From the NCBI GenBank assembly GCA_004556965.1, contig SFFE01000002.1, positions 360,085-424,084 of the forward strand: 64,000 nt of DNA. Direction: 5' to 3'. The notes beneath the pieces are model-generated. The model was not told the origin of the DNA and searched no databases. It was given only the letters and a program-made list of their open reading frames with translations. This document shows positions 32,107 through 40,763 of this stretch, piece by piece (position 1 is the first letter of the stretch; the number at the start of each line of letters is the position of its first letter). A program made the translations under genes and the position numbers. The stretch is from Clostridiales bacterium (GTDB lineage: Bacteria > Bacillota > Clostridia > Oscillospirales > Oscillospiraceae).

Positions 32107-32985
32107 GTGAAAAAGAAATGGAGAACCGCAGAACCCTATCTCTGGATTCTGCCAAGTGTGATTTTGATGGCGATTTTTATCATCGTCCCCATCTTTTATG
32201 TATTTAAAATGGCCGTGAGCGACGTCAGCAAGACGGGAAAAATCCGAGGCTTTGCCGGGTTCGAAAACTTCTCTTCGGTGCTCAGCGACGCGTCGTTCGG
32301 CATGGTTATGAAAAACACCCTGATCTGGACGGTCGCCGTCGTGGGGCTGTCCACGATTCTGGGCTTTATGCTGGCTCTGATCCTGAACAATAAATTCCGC
32401 GGCCGCAAAATCGCCCGCGCCATCGTGGTTTTCCCATGGGCCACCACGCTGGTCATTCAGGCGAGCGTCTGGAATTTCATCATCAACACCGACTATGGCA
32501 CCCTGAATACGCTGCTGCTTCGGCTGGGCATCATTCACCAGGCGATCAACTGGACGCCGACCCCCGCCGCGTACTTTGCCTGGGAAATCGCCTGCGGCAT
32601 CTTTGTCACGATCCCGTTTGTGACGTTCACCGTCCTGTCCGGCCTGCAGAGTATTGACAATTCCTTTTATGAGGCAGCCACCGTGGACGGGGCGAACTAT
32701 TGGCAGAAGCTGTTCAAGATCACGATTCCGCTGGTGCGGCCGTCCCTGACGGTGTCCACCGTGCTGAATATCATCTACGTCTTTAACTCCTTCCCGATCA
32801 TCTGGACCATGACCAAGGGCGACCCGGCCAACCACACCGATACGTTGGTGACGTATCTGTATAAGCTGGCGTTCTACAACGGCAGGCAGGGCGAGGCTGC
32901 CGCGGTTTCCGTGATTGGCTTCCTGTTCCTGCTGATCTGTGCCAGCGCGTATATGATTTCCACGCTGAAAAAGGAGGGCAAGTGA
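32107..32985 (+). CDS. Sugar ABC transporter permease, MalF-type
   Basis: A 292-residue membrane protein with six spans and the EAA loop DNSFYEAATVDGANYWQKLFKIT-like (core EAATVDGANYWQKL). The GTG at 32107 is taken as start since GGGAG lies 8 bases before it; the ATG at 32089 has none. It pairs with the next protein to form the channel for the sugar bound by the 30660 lipoprotein. It ends with a TGACATG junction to the next gene. Confidence 0.9.
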   Translation: MKKKWRTAEPYLWILPSVILMAIFIIVPIFYVFKMAVSDVSKTGKIRGFAGFENFSSVLSDASFGMVMKNTLIWTVAVVGLSTILGFMLALILNNKFRGRKIARAIVVFPWATTLVIQASVWNFIINTDYGTLNTLLLRLGIIHQAINWTPTPAAYFAWEIACGIFVTIPFVTFTVLSGLQSIDNSFYEAATVDGANYWQKLFKITIPLVRPSLTVSTVLNIIYVFNSFPIIWTMTKGDPANHTDTLVTYLYKLAFYNGRQGEAAAVSVIGFLFLLICASAYMISTLKKEGK

Positions 32986-32986
32986 C

Positions 32987-33853
32987 ATGAGCGAACCGAA
33001 AAACAGCCTGAAAAAGCCGGTGTCGGCAAAAAAGGTGATCCTGCGGGTGCTCCTTTACTTTGTCGTTCTTGACGTTTGCGTGATTACGCTGTACCCTTAT
33101 TTCGTCATGTTCTGCACGGCGCTGAAAAGCCGCGCGGAGATCTTTTCCATGAACGGGACGGTTCTGCCGATCACCGCCGTCTGGTCCAACTTCATTGACA
33201 TCTGGAAGCGGGCGCCGATGGCGAAGTATCTGCTCAACTCCGTTCTGATCGCAGGCGGCTCGACGCTGATCGCCATGATCTGCGGCATCCCTGCGGCCTA
33301 TGCGCTCGCGCGTATGAAGTTCAAGGGGCAGACCGCGTTTTTGGGCTTTATCATCGTTTCTCAAATGTTTGCGCCGGTCGTTTTGCTGATCGGTATCTAT
33401 AAGGTCATGATGTCGCTGCACATGACCAACAGCATCATCGGCCTGATCTTCATCAATGCGGCTTTCAATCAGGCGTTTACCGTCTGGCTGCTGCGCGGCA
33501 CGTTCCTGGGTATCTCTCCGGAGATGGAGCAGGCGGCGAAGATCGACGGCTGCAACAAGATGCAGGCCATGTTCCGTGTGCTGCTGCCCGTGGCGGCGCC
33601 CGGCATCGTGACCACGCTGATTTTCATTTTTATCAACGCGTGGAACGAGTATACCGTCGCGCTGACCCTGATTTCCGCCGACACGCTCAAGCCGCTGACC
33701 GTCGGCATCAACATCTTCAACGGCTACAACATGATCGAGTGGCAGTACCTGTTTGCCGCGTCCCTGTTTGCGGTCATCCCCGTCGTCATTCTCTTCATGT
33801 GCATCGAGAAGAATCTGGTCAGTGGGCTGGCTTCCGGCGGCGTGAAGGGCTGA
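32987..33853 (+). CDS. Sugar ABC transporter permease, MalG-type
   Basis: A 288-residue six-span permease. The EAA loop reads EMEQAAKIDGCNKMQAMFRV, and NEYTVALTLIS in the last third is typical of MalG-type subunits. The gene follows the MalF-type gene after one base, so both subunits are made in equal amounts. The C-terminus ends in KNLVSGLASGGVKG as in many CUT1 permeases. Confidence 0.92.
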   Translation: MSEPKNSLKKPVSAKKVILRVLLYFVVLDVCVITLYPYFVMFCTALKSRAEIFSMNGTVLPITAVWSNFIDIWKRAPMAKYLLNSVLIAGGSTLIAMICGIPAAYALARMKFKGQTAFLGFIIVSQMFAPVVLLIGIYKVMMSLHMTNSIIGLIFINAAFNQAFTVWLLRGTFLGISPEMEQAAKIDGCNKMQAMFRVLLPVAAPGIVTTLIFIFINAWNEYTVALTLISADTLKPLTVGINIFNGYNMIEWQYLFAASLFAVIPVVILFMCIEKNLVSGLASGGVKG

Positions 33854-33887
33854 GGGGCAAAAATACGGATTTGGTTGAGGAATTACC

Positions 33888-33971
33888 ATGCACGTTTCAA
33901 ACACAAAAGCGGCCATTTGCATCAGCGACGCCGAATGGCTGGACGGATATACGCCGCCTTGTAACGACTAA
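33888..33971 (+). CDS. Possible small protein or leader peptide, 27 residues
   Basis: An ATG 7 bases after GAGGA opens a 28-codon frame ending at 33971, in the gap between the MalG-type permease and the kinase fusion. The peptide starts MHVSNTKAAICISDAEWLDG and ends CND. It shows no membrane segment. It may be a real microprotein, a coupling peptide or chance. Confidence 0.25.
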   Translation: MHVSNTKAAICISDAEWLDGYTPPCND

Positions 33972-34010
33972 TCCGGAACAAAAATGCAAATTACAAGGGA
34001 GCAGTATGCA

Positions 34011-35972
34011 ATGAAAGAACCTGTATTGGTTATTATGGCCGCCGGAATGGGGTCCCGTTTCGGCGGGTTGAAGCAGATCACCGCTGTGGACAAGGAAGGA
34101 CACAGCATCATCGACTTTTCCATGTACGACGCATGGAAGGCCGGCTTCCGCAAGGTGGTATTCATCATCAAGCATGAAATCGAAGCGGATTTCAAAGCGG
34201 CGGTCGGCAAACGCATGGAAGCATATTTCGATGTGAGATATGTCTTTCAGGAAGTGGATAACATTCCGGAGGGTTTTGTCGTTCCGGAGGGGCGGACGAA
34301 GCCCTGGGGCACCGCTCACGCGATCGCCTGCGCAAAGGACGCCATTGACGGTCCCTTTGCCGTGCTGAACTCAGACGACTATTATGGCGCGCACGCCATT
34401 CAGACCATCTTTGACTTCCTCAAGGAGGAGCACCGGCCCAACGAGCACGCGATGGTGGGCTATCTACTGCGCAACACCGTGACGGACAGCGGCTATGTCT
34501 CCCGCGGCGTATGCACCGTCCGGGACGGCTATCTGCAGACCGTGACCGAGCGCACCCACATTGAAAAGCGCGGCAGAGACGCCGCCTATACCGAAGACGG
34601 CACGCATTACACCGACCTGCCCGGCGATACGGTCGTTTCCATGAACCTCTGGGGCTTCCAGCAGGAGCTTCTGACGCAGTTTGTGGACGGTTTTCCCGCG
34701 TTTCTGGAGGAGAACCTCCCCAAAAACCCGCTCAAATGCGAGTATTTTCTCCCTGCTGTGGCGAATGCCCAGCTCCGGGACGGGCTTGGTACGATCCGGG
34801 TCCTCCCGACGGACGACGTCTGGCACGGCGTAACTTATTCCGAGGATCTGCAGTCGGTCAAGGACGCGATCCGGACCATGAAGGAGCAGAAGCAGTATCC
34901 GGCAGAGCTGTGGATGCAGCCTGCCGCCGCATATCATTTCGCGCTGGAGGGCGCGCCCTTCTCCATGGAGCGCTATGGCAACGGCCATATCAATGAGACC
35001 TACCTGCTGGTCACCACAACCGGCCGCCGGTATATTCTCCAGCGCATCAGCGACGCCTTTGACGTTCCGGCGCTGATGCAGAACATTGAGGCTGTGACGA
35101 AGTTTACGGCGGCGCGCACGTGCGATCCCAGAAGCACCATGCGTCTGGTGCCCACGCTGGACGGTAAGAGCTATTATCAGGATGCGACCGGCAACTATCG
35201 CGTCTATGAGTTTGTGGAGGGCAGCGTCTGCCTGCAGGCGGCGGAGACGCCGGCGGACTTTTACGAGAGCGCCGTTGCCTTTGGCTCGTTCCAGCAGCTT
35301 CTGGCGCAGTTTCCGGCGGAAACGCTGAGCGAGCCCATCCCCAATTTTCACAACACGGTGGATCGCTACCGCATCTTCCGCGAGGTGCTGCAAAAGGATC
35401 CCTGCGGACGTGCCGGCGGCGCGCAGCCGGAGATCGACTTTGCGCTGGCGCATGAGCCGGAGGCCGGCACGCTCCAGCGGATGCGGGAGAGCGGCGCGCT
35501 GCCGCTGCGCGTGACGCACAACGATACCAAGCTGAACAATGTCATGCTGGACGAAAAAACCCACAAGGCGCTGTGCGTGATTGATCTGGACACGGTCATG
35601 CCCGGACTGAGTGCGTACGATTTTGGCGACTCCATCCGCTTCGGCGCCGCGACTGCGGCGGAGGACGAGACGGAGCTTGGCAAAATGACGATCGACCTGG
35701 AGCTGTTCCGCGTCTTTACGCGCGGCTTTCTGAAGGCGTGCCCCGACCTCACAGAGCAGGAGATCGCAATGCTGCCCATGGGCGCCAAGATCATGACGCT
35801 GGAATGCGGCGTCCGCTTTCTGACCGACTATCTGGACGGCGACCACTACTTTGCCGTGCACCGTCCGGCGCACAACCTGATCCGCAGCCGCACGCAGTTC
35901 CGGCTGGTCTCGGAAATGGAGACCAAGTGGGAGCAGATGGTGCAGATCGTAAAGGAGGAGGCCGGAAGATGA
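34011..35972 (+). CDS. Bifunctional sugar nucleotidyltransferase - N-acetylhexosamine kinase-like fusion
   Basis: A 653-residue two-domain protein. Residues 1 to about 300 are a nucleotidyltransferase: AAGMGSRFGGLKQ (10-22) is the NTP-binding loop, and VLNSDDYYG holds the metal Asp. Residues about 310-653 are an APH-type kinase like NahK/LnpB: THNDTKLNNVML (about 502-513, catalytic Asp and Asn) and CVIDLDTVMPG (metal Asp, about 523-533). A likely path is N-acetylhexosamine to its 1-phosphate and then to a UDP-sugar in one protein. Start ATG 34011 follows AAGGGAG; the ATG at 33984 lies before it. It overlaps the next gene by ATGA. Confidence 0.8.
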   Translation: MKEPVLVIMAAGMGSRFGGLKQITAVDKEGHSIIDFSMYDAWKAGFRKVVFIIKHEIEADFKAAVGKRMEAYFDVRYVFQEVDNIPEGFVVPEGRTKPWGTAHAIACAKDAIDGPFAVLNSDDYYGAHAIQTIFDFLKEEHRPNEHAMVGYLLRNTVTDSGYVSRGVCTVRDGYLQTVTERTHIEKRGRDAAYTEDGTHYTDLPGDTVVSMNLWGFQQELLTQFVDGFPAFLEENLPKNPLKCEYFLPAVANAQLRDGLGTIRVLPTDDVWHGVTYSEDLQSVKDAIRTMKEQKQYPAELWMQPAAAYHFALEGAPFSMERYGNGHINETYLLVTTTGRRYILQRISDAFDVPALMQNIEAVTKFTAARTCDPRSTMRLVPTLDGKSYYQDATGNYRVYEFVEGSVCLQAAETPADFYESAVAFGSFQQLLAQFPAETLSEPIPNFHNTVDRYRIFREVLQKDPCGRAGGAQPEIDFALAHEPEAGTLQRMRESGALPLRVTHNDTKLNNVMLDEKTHKALCVIDLDTVMPGLSAYDFGDSIRFGAATAAEDETELGKMTIDLELFRVFTRGFLKACPDLTEQEIAMLPMGAKIMTLECGVRFLTDYLDGDHYFAVHRPAHNLIRSRTQFRLVSEMETKWEQMVQIVKEEAGR

Positions 35973-37351
35973 AGCTGCATGACATTGAGATCCCGGTCAA
36001 GAACGCCCCCAAGCTCGACCCGGCGTTCATTCCCATTCTGAAATTCAACCGGGCTTTTCTGGCGACTGCCCAAAAGCCCGTGTCCATTGCGGTGGAGCGG
36101 GCGGACGGCCAGATGGCAGCCTGCCGTACCTTTGTCCACGGTACGCCGGAAATGGCGGCGGCCGACCATTATTATGTTAACCGACTGGTCAAGACCATCC
36201 TGTGGATGAAGGGCGGCTTCAAAATTTACGTGGCCGGAGACGAAGGAACTTACAGCTATCTGAAGCGCGCCTACTCCGCCGGGGGCGCGCAGGATTTCGA
36301 CTTCGACTACATGGCCAACATTTTTGAGCGCCCCTTTGAGGTTGTTCTGGTGGACGAGATCCCCGAAGCCAAGGATTTCCCCAAGAAGATGGGCGGGCAT
36401 CTGGAGGGGTGCCGCATCGGCTTCGACGCCGGCGGCTCCGACCGGAAGGTCTCCGCTGTCATCGACGGTGAGAGCGTCTATTCCGAGGAGGTCGTGTGGT
36501 TCCCCAAGGTGACCGCCGACCCCGATTATCACTACGACGGCATTGTGGCCGCGCTGAAGTCCGCCGCCGCGCATCTGCCGCGGGTGGACGCGGTGGGCGT
36601 GTCCTCCGCCGGTGTGTATATCAACAACCGCACCATGAACGCATCCCTGTTCCTGAAGGTTCCGAAGGATCTGTTCGACGCCAAGGTCAAGGATATCTAT
36701 ATCCGTGCCATTACGGACACGTTCGGCGACGTGCCCTTTGAAGTGGTCAACGACGGCGATGTGTCCGCGCTGGCCGGCACCATGAGTCTGGGCGAGCCGA
36801 ATGTGCTGGGCATCGCCATGGGCACCAGCGAGGCCGTGGGCTATGTGGACGGCGAAGGCCGCATCACCGGCTGGCTCAACGAGCTGGCCTTCGTTCCGGT
36901 GGACTGCCATCCCGACGCGATGGAGGACGAGTGGAGCCACGACATCGGCTGCGGCGTGAAGTATTTTTCACAGGACGCCGTCATCAAGCTGGCGCCCCGC
37001 GCCGGCATCGAGCTGGACGAAAGCCTGCCGCCCGCCGAAAAGCTGAAGGTGGTGCAGCGCCTGATGGCGGAGGATTCCGCCGCCGCTGCGGACGTGTACT
37101 CCACCATCGGCACGTATCTGGGGCACACGCTGGCCTATTACTATGACCTGTATCACTGCAAGCACGTGCTGCTGCTGGGCCGCGTCATGAGCGGCAAGGG
37201 CGGCGACATTGTTTTGGCCGAGGCCAAGCGCGTGCTGGCAGACGAATATCCGGAACTGACCGGAGAGCTTTTCCCGACTCTGCCCGACGAGAAATTCCGC
37301 CGCGTGGGGCAGTCCGCAGCCGCGGCCAGTTTGCCTGAGCTGAAAAAGTGA
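35969..37351 (+). CDS. ASKHA/ROK-like sugar kinase-type protein
   Basis: A 460-residue protein. After about 145 N-terminal residues of unclear fold, an ASKHA ATPase core begins with GFDAGGSDRKVSAVIDG (about 151-167, the phosphate-1 loop) and continues with VGVSSAGVYIN, VVNDGDVSALAG and GIAMGTSEAVGYVD (phosphate-2 loop). The zinc motif of true ROK proteins (GHxxxxxxxxCxCGxxGC) is not seen; only DIGCGVKYF occurs. It may phosphorylate an amino sugar (giving NagA its 6-phosphate substrate) or be regulatory. ATGA overlap with the fusion gene; strong AAAGGAGGAGG ribosome site. Confidence 0.65.
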   Translation: MKLHDIEIPVKNAPKLDPAFIPILKFNRAFLATAQKPVSIAVERADGQMAACRTFVHGTPEMAAADHYYVNRLVKTILWMKGGFKIYVAGDEGTYSYLKRAYSAGGAQDFDFDYMANIFERPFEVVLVDEIPEAKDFPKKMGGHLEGCRIGFDAGGSDRKVSAVIDGESVYSEEVVWFPKVTADPDYHYDGIVAALKSAAAHLPRVDAVGVSSAGVYINNRTMNASLFLKVPKDLFDAKVKDIYIRAITDTFGDVPFEVVNDGDVSALAGTMSLGEPNVLGIAMGTSEAVGYVDGEGRITGWLNELAFVPVDCHPDAMEDEWSHDIGCGVKYFSQDAVIKLAPRAGIELDESLPPAEKLKVVQRLMAEDSAAAADVYSTIGTYLGHTLAYYYDLYHCKHVLLLGRVMSGKGGDIVLAEAKRVLADEYPELTGELFPTLPDEKFRRVGQSAAAASLPELKK

Positions 37352-37361
37352 GGGCGACGCA

Positions 37362-38504
37362 ATGATACACATCAAAAACGCAAGGCTCTTCGTGGACGGC
37401 GCTTTTACTGACGGCAGCATCGTGTTTGACCGCAAAATCACGGCGCTGGGCGCGGTGGAGGATGCGGCAGATGTGGACGCGGCGGGGGACTATGTCATCC
37501 CCGGCCTGGTCGATATCCACACCCATGCCGCCATGGGCGCGGACGCGAGCGATGGGATTCCGGAGGGGATGCCCGTGCTGTCCCGCTTCTACGCCGCCAA
37601 TGGCGTCACGTCATGGTGTCCGACGACCATGACGCTGAAAGAGCCGGTGCTGACGGAAGCCATGCACACCATCCGGGACTTTGTGCGCCCGGAAAACGGT
37701 GCAAAGGTGGCGGGCGTCAATCTGGAGGGGCCGTTTCTCTGCTATGCCAAGCGCGGCGCACAGGCGGCCGAAAATCTTCATGCTCCGGACGCGGAGCTGT
37801 TCAAGCGGCTCAACGAGGCCAGCGGCGGCATCGTCCGGCTGGTCACTGTCGCCCCGGAGGAGCCGGGCGCGATCGCGTTCATCAAAGAAGTTTCCAGACT
37901 TGCCACGGTGTCTATCGGGCACACCGTGGCGGATTATGATACCGCTATGGCCGCCTATGCGGCGGGGGCCAGCCACGCCACGCATCTGTATAACGCCATG
38001 CCGCCGCTGCACCACCGCGCTCCGGGCGTGATTGGCGCGGCTTCCGACAGCGGCGCTACGGTGGAACTGATCTGTGACGGCATTCACAGCCATCCGGCGG
38101 TGGTGCGAGCCACGTTCCGCCTGTTTGCGGGGAAAGTGGTGCTGATTTCCGACTCGATGCGTTGCACAGGCTTGCCGGACGGCAATTACAGCTTGGGTGG
38201 TCAGCCGGTGACGGTGACCAACGGAAAGTGTGTTCTTACGGGAACAGACACCATAGCCGGTTCCTCCATCCATCTGCTGGACGGTGTCCGCCGGGCAGTT
38301 TCCTTCGGCGTGCCGCTGGAGACCGCCGTCACCGCCGCTACGCTGACTCCCGCCAAGGTGATCGACCGCGCGGACGAGATCGGGTCGCTGGCGGTCGGCA
38401 AGTGCGCCGACCTTGTGGTACTGGACAAGGAGCTGAACCTGAAGGCCGTTTACATCGACGGCAAGCGGATTTCCGGCGGAGAAAGAGAGGAAGCACCGCA
38501 ATGA
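37362..38504 (+). CDS. nagA: N-acetylglucosamine-6-phosphate deacetylase
   Basis: A 380-residue amidohydrolase that converts GlcNAc-6-P to GlcN-6-P and acetate. Metal and active-site signatures are DIHTHAAMG (about 50-58), NLEGPFL (metal Glu), IGHTVADYD (His), ATHLYNAMPPLHHRAPG (His and substrate loop) and ISDSMRCTG (catalytic Asp). It lies 10 bases after the ROK-like gene behind GAGGGCG and overlaps nagB by ATGA. Together with nagB it feeds amino sugar into glycolysis. Confidence 0.95.
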   Translation: MIHIKNARLFVDGAFTDGSIVFDRKITALGAVEDAADVDAAGDYVIPGLVDIHTHAAMGADASDGIPEGMPVLSRFYAANGVTSWCPTTMTLKEPVLTEAMHTIRDFVRPENGAKVAGVNLEGPFLCYAKRGAQAAENLHAPDAELFKRLNEASGGIVRLVTVAPEEPGAIAFIKEVSRLATVSIGHTVADYDTAMAAYAAGASHATHLYNAMPPLHHRAPGVIGAASDSGATVELICDGIHSHPAVVRATFRLFAGKVVLISDSMRCTGLPDGNYSLGGQPVTVTNGKCVLTGTDTIAGSSIHLLDGVRRAVSFGVPLETAVTAATLTPAKVIDRADEIGSLAVGKCADLVVLDKELNLKAVYIDGKRISGGEREEAPQ

Positions 38505-39226
38505 AAATCATTTCCGCAAAAGACTATGCCCTGATGAGCCGGCAGGCTGCCAACATCATCTCCGCGCAGGTCATCCTGAAGCCCAACAGCGTGTTGGGGC
38601 TGGCCACCGGGAGCAGTCCCATCGGTACCTATCAGCAGCTCATCGCGTGGTATCAGAAGGGCGACCTGGATTTCAGCCAGGTCCGGAGCGTGAATCTGGA
38701 TGAGTATGTGGGGCTGGACATCCACAGCATTCAGAGCTACGTCTATTTCATGCGCCACAACTTCTTCGATCACATCAACATCGACCGGAACAATACCCAT
38801 ATCCCGTGCGGCGTCAATATGGACGCCGAGGCGGAGTGCGCCCGCTATGACGACGTGATCCACGGTCTCGGCGGCATTGACCTGCAGCTTCTGGGGCTGG
38901 GACACAACGGGCATATCGGTTTCAACGAGCCGCAGGACTGCTTCACCAAGGGAACCCACCGCGTGGCGCTGACAGACGCCACCATTCAGGCAAACAAGCG
39001 CTTTTTCGAGCGGGAGGAGGACGTGCCCCGTTTCGCCTATACCATGGGCATCTGCGACATCATGCAGGCGGAGCGCGTGGTTATGGTGGTCAGCGGTGAG
39101 AGCAAGGCCAGCATCGTGAAAGAGGCCTTCTTCGGCCCGGTCACGCCGCGCGTGCCTGCGTCGATCCTGCAGCTGCACAAGGACTTCATCCTGGTCGCGG
39201 ACGAGGCTGCCCTGTCCGCCATCTAA
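38501..39226 (+). CDS. nagB: Glucosamine-6-phosphate deaminase
   Basis: A 241-residue isomerase-deaminase giving fructose-6-P and ammonia. Motifs: LGLATGSSPIGTYQQL (phosphate loop), VRSVNLDEYVGL (catalytic Asp), and LLGLGHNGHIGFNEP (ring-opening His and Glu). The length matches the short, non-allosteric type. It overlaps nagA by four bases and is the last gene of the amino-sugar operon. Confidence 0.96.
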   Translation: MKIISAKDYALMSRQAANIISAQVILKPNSVLGLATGSSPIGTYQQLIAWYQKGDLDFSQVRSVNLDEYVGLDIHSIQSYVYFMRHNFFDHINIDRNNTHIPCGVNMDAEAECARYDDVIHGLGGIDLQLLGLGHNGHIGFNEPQDCFTKGTHRVALTDATIQANKRFFEREEDVPRFAYTMGICDIMQAERVVMVVSGESKASIVKEAFFGPVTPRVPASILQLHKDFILVADEAALSAI

Positions 39227-39231
39227 GCTTC

Positions 39232-39270
39232 GCGCCGCCGCTTGCACAGCGGCGGCGCGTGTGATATGAT
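39232..39270 (+). promoter_or_regulatory. Hairpin after nagB overlapping the aldolase promoter
   Basis: GCGCCGCCGCT (39232-39242) pairs with AGCGGCGGCGC (39248-39258). The loop holds TTGCAC (39242-39247), which with a 17-base spacer and TATGAT (39265-39270) forms a promoter for the aldolase gene. A T run follows only at 39271. The same bases may thus end the nag operon and start the next gene. Confidence 0.5.
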
Positions 39271-39320
39271 TTTTAAATCAGCCGAATTTTGCAGAAAAGC
39301 GGCAAATTGGAGGAGTCTCA

Positions 39321-40094
39321 ATGAAAAACATGGTTCGGGAAAAACTGCTCGCCGGAGAACCGACGCTCGGCACATTTTTTGAAACCGGCAGCGCCACTGT
39401 GGCGGAGTGCCTCGGCCTTGCCGGGCTGGATTACATCATCATCGACACGGAGCACGGTCCGTTCAACCCGCAGAGCGCGCTGGAGTTCGTGCGCGCGGCG
39501 AAGCTCTACGGCCTGACGCCGTTTGCGCGCGTGCAGGAAATTTCCCGCGCTGCGATTTTGAAGCTGCTGGACGTGGGCGTGATGGGGCTTGTGATCCCGG
39601 ATGTGCGCACCGTGGCCGAGGTGGAAAAGATCGTGGAATACGGCAAATATCTGCCGCTCGGCAAGCGCGGCGTTGCAAACACCGCGGGCAGCGGCTTCTG
39701 GTTTGAGGATTATGCCCAGCACGGGCTGGAGCACTATTTTGAAGTCTCCAACCGCGAGACGATGCTGCTGCCGCAGTGCGAAACGGTGGAGTGTCTGGAG
39801 CATCTGGAGGAGATCGTCCGCGTGCCCGGCATCGACGGCATTTACGTCGGCCCGTTTGACCTTTCCACCGCGCTGGGCAAGCCCGCGCAGTTCGACGATC
39901 CGGAGATCAAGGACGCCATCGCGCACATTCAGGGCGTCTGCCGCGCGGCGGGCAAGTTTTCATTCATCTATGCCGCCGACGAGACGACGGCCAGAGCGGA
40001 TTTCGACCTTGGATACGACAGCGTGACCATGGGCATGGACGCGACCGTCCTCACGAACGCGTTCAAGGGCGTGCGCAACACCATCCTCGGGTAA
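39321..40094 (+). CDS. HpcH/HpaI-family aldolase
   Basis: A 257-residue class II, metal-dependent aldolase of the HpcH/HpaI/GarL type, which cleaves 2-keto-3-deoxy acids to pyruvate and an aldehyde. Marks: DYIIIDTEHGPFNP (about 36-49, catalytic His in EHGP), GVMGLVIPDVRT and IDGIYVGPFDLSTALG (metal and phosphate loop). The start follows GGAGGAG. Monocistronic, with its own promoter and terminator. The substrate is unknown; no sugar-acid genes are adjacent. Confidence 0.9.
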   Translation: MKNMVREKLLAGEPTLGTFFETGSATVAECLGLAGLDYIIIDTEHGPFNPQSALEFVRAAKLYGLTPFARVQEISRAAILKLLDVGVMGLVIPDVRTVAEVEKIVEYGKYLPLGKRGVANTAGSGFWFEDYAQHGLEHYFEVSNRETMLLPQCETVECLEHLEEIVRVPGIDGIYVGPFDLSTALGKPAQFDDPEIKDAIAHIQGVCRAAGKFSFIYAADETTARADFDLGYDSVTMGMDATVLTNAFKGVRNTILG

Positions 40095-40140
40095 GCGACA
40101 GCGTCAGCAGACGCTCGCTCCATTCCATTCTCTCTCCTTT

Positions 40141-40175
40141 AACCGGCGCTGTATCGTTTCGATACAGCGCCGGTT
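40141..40175. terminator. Terminator between aldolase and metallopeptidase genes
   Basis: AACCGGCGCTGTATCG (40141-40156) pairs perfectly with CGATACAGCGCCGGTT (40160-40175) around TTT. Converging genes meet here; it probably works in both directions although the T runs are short. Confidence 0.8.
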
Positions 40176-40181
40176 TCTGAT

Positions 40182-40763
40182 TCAGGAGATTTCAGAGAAG
40201 AGCGCTTGAAAATATGCATACGTCTGCGGCGCGCTTTGCCGCAGGATGTCGGGGTAGAGCACATAATGCCGGTAGGCCTCGGCAAAGTATTCGTGCGCGG
40301 TGGAGACGCAGTGGTCATCAATCTTTTCCTGCTGGTCGAAGGTCTCGCGCTCGGCTGCGTAGATGCGCTGAAATTCCGCGCCGGTGTCCGGGTCGCCCAG
40401 CAGGATGCCCAGCGCGTGACCGACCTCGTGCAGCAGCGCGCGGCGGATGCGGGTCTTCGAGGCGGAGATGAAGATCGTCCGCGCGCTCTCCACCGTGACG
40501 CCCGCGATGGTGTCGTAGTCAAAACCGAAGCGCGTGGCGATGTCCTCGCTCGTGAGTACGATGCGCCAGCCGCCGTCCACGAGCAGGCGCGCCGCGTCCG
40601 GTGGGATCGCCGCCATATACGTGTCCATATAGGCGCACAGTTCCTCCGATACGCCGCCCTCCGTCACATAGCCGAGCTGGGCGGGAAGGTGCGCTGCGAG
40701 CACATCGAACGACCCATATCCCAGCACGATCGCCAGCAGCAGCGTCAGCGCCTTGCGTTTCAT
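40182..40763 (-). CDS. Secreted HExxH zinc metallopeptidase, anthrax lethal factor-like (ATLF)
   Basis: A 193-residue protein with an N-terminal signal sequence (residues 1-24, MKRK then a hydrophobic core, AxA-like site). The zinc site is LLHEVGHALG (His112, Glu113, His116), and HEYFAEAYRHY (158-167) supplies a third ligand, probably Glu162. This order and the SAPQTYAYF ending are like the ATLF peptidase domain. Start ATG 40763 follows GGAGGCGGGG; upstream codons of the frame have no ribosome site. It stands alone. A role in cell-surface or extracellular proteolysis is inferred; it lacks any toxin translocation domain. Confidence 0.7.
   Translation of the reverse strand: MKRKALTLLLAIVLGYGSFDVLAAHLPAQLGYVTEGGVSEELCAYMDTYMAAIPPDAARLLVDGGWRIVLTSEDIATRFGFDYDTIAGVTVESARTIFISASKTRIRRALLHEVGHALGILLGDPDTGAEFQRIYAAERETFDQQEKIDDHCVSTAHEYFAEAYRHYVLYPDILRQSAPQTYAYFQALFSEIS

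Noticed and set aside
40095..40140. Inverted repeat AGCGACAGCGTC/GACGCTCGCT after the aldolase as a separate terminator
   Set aside because: Imperfect, without T run, and followed by a much stronger stem at 40141-40175.
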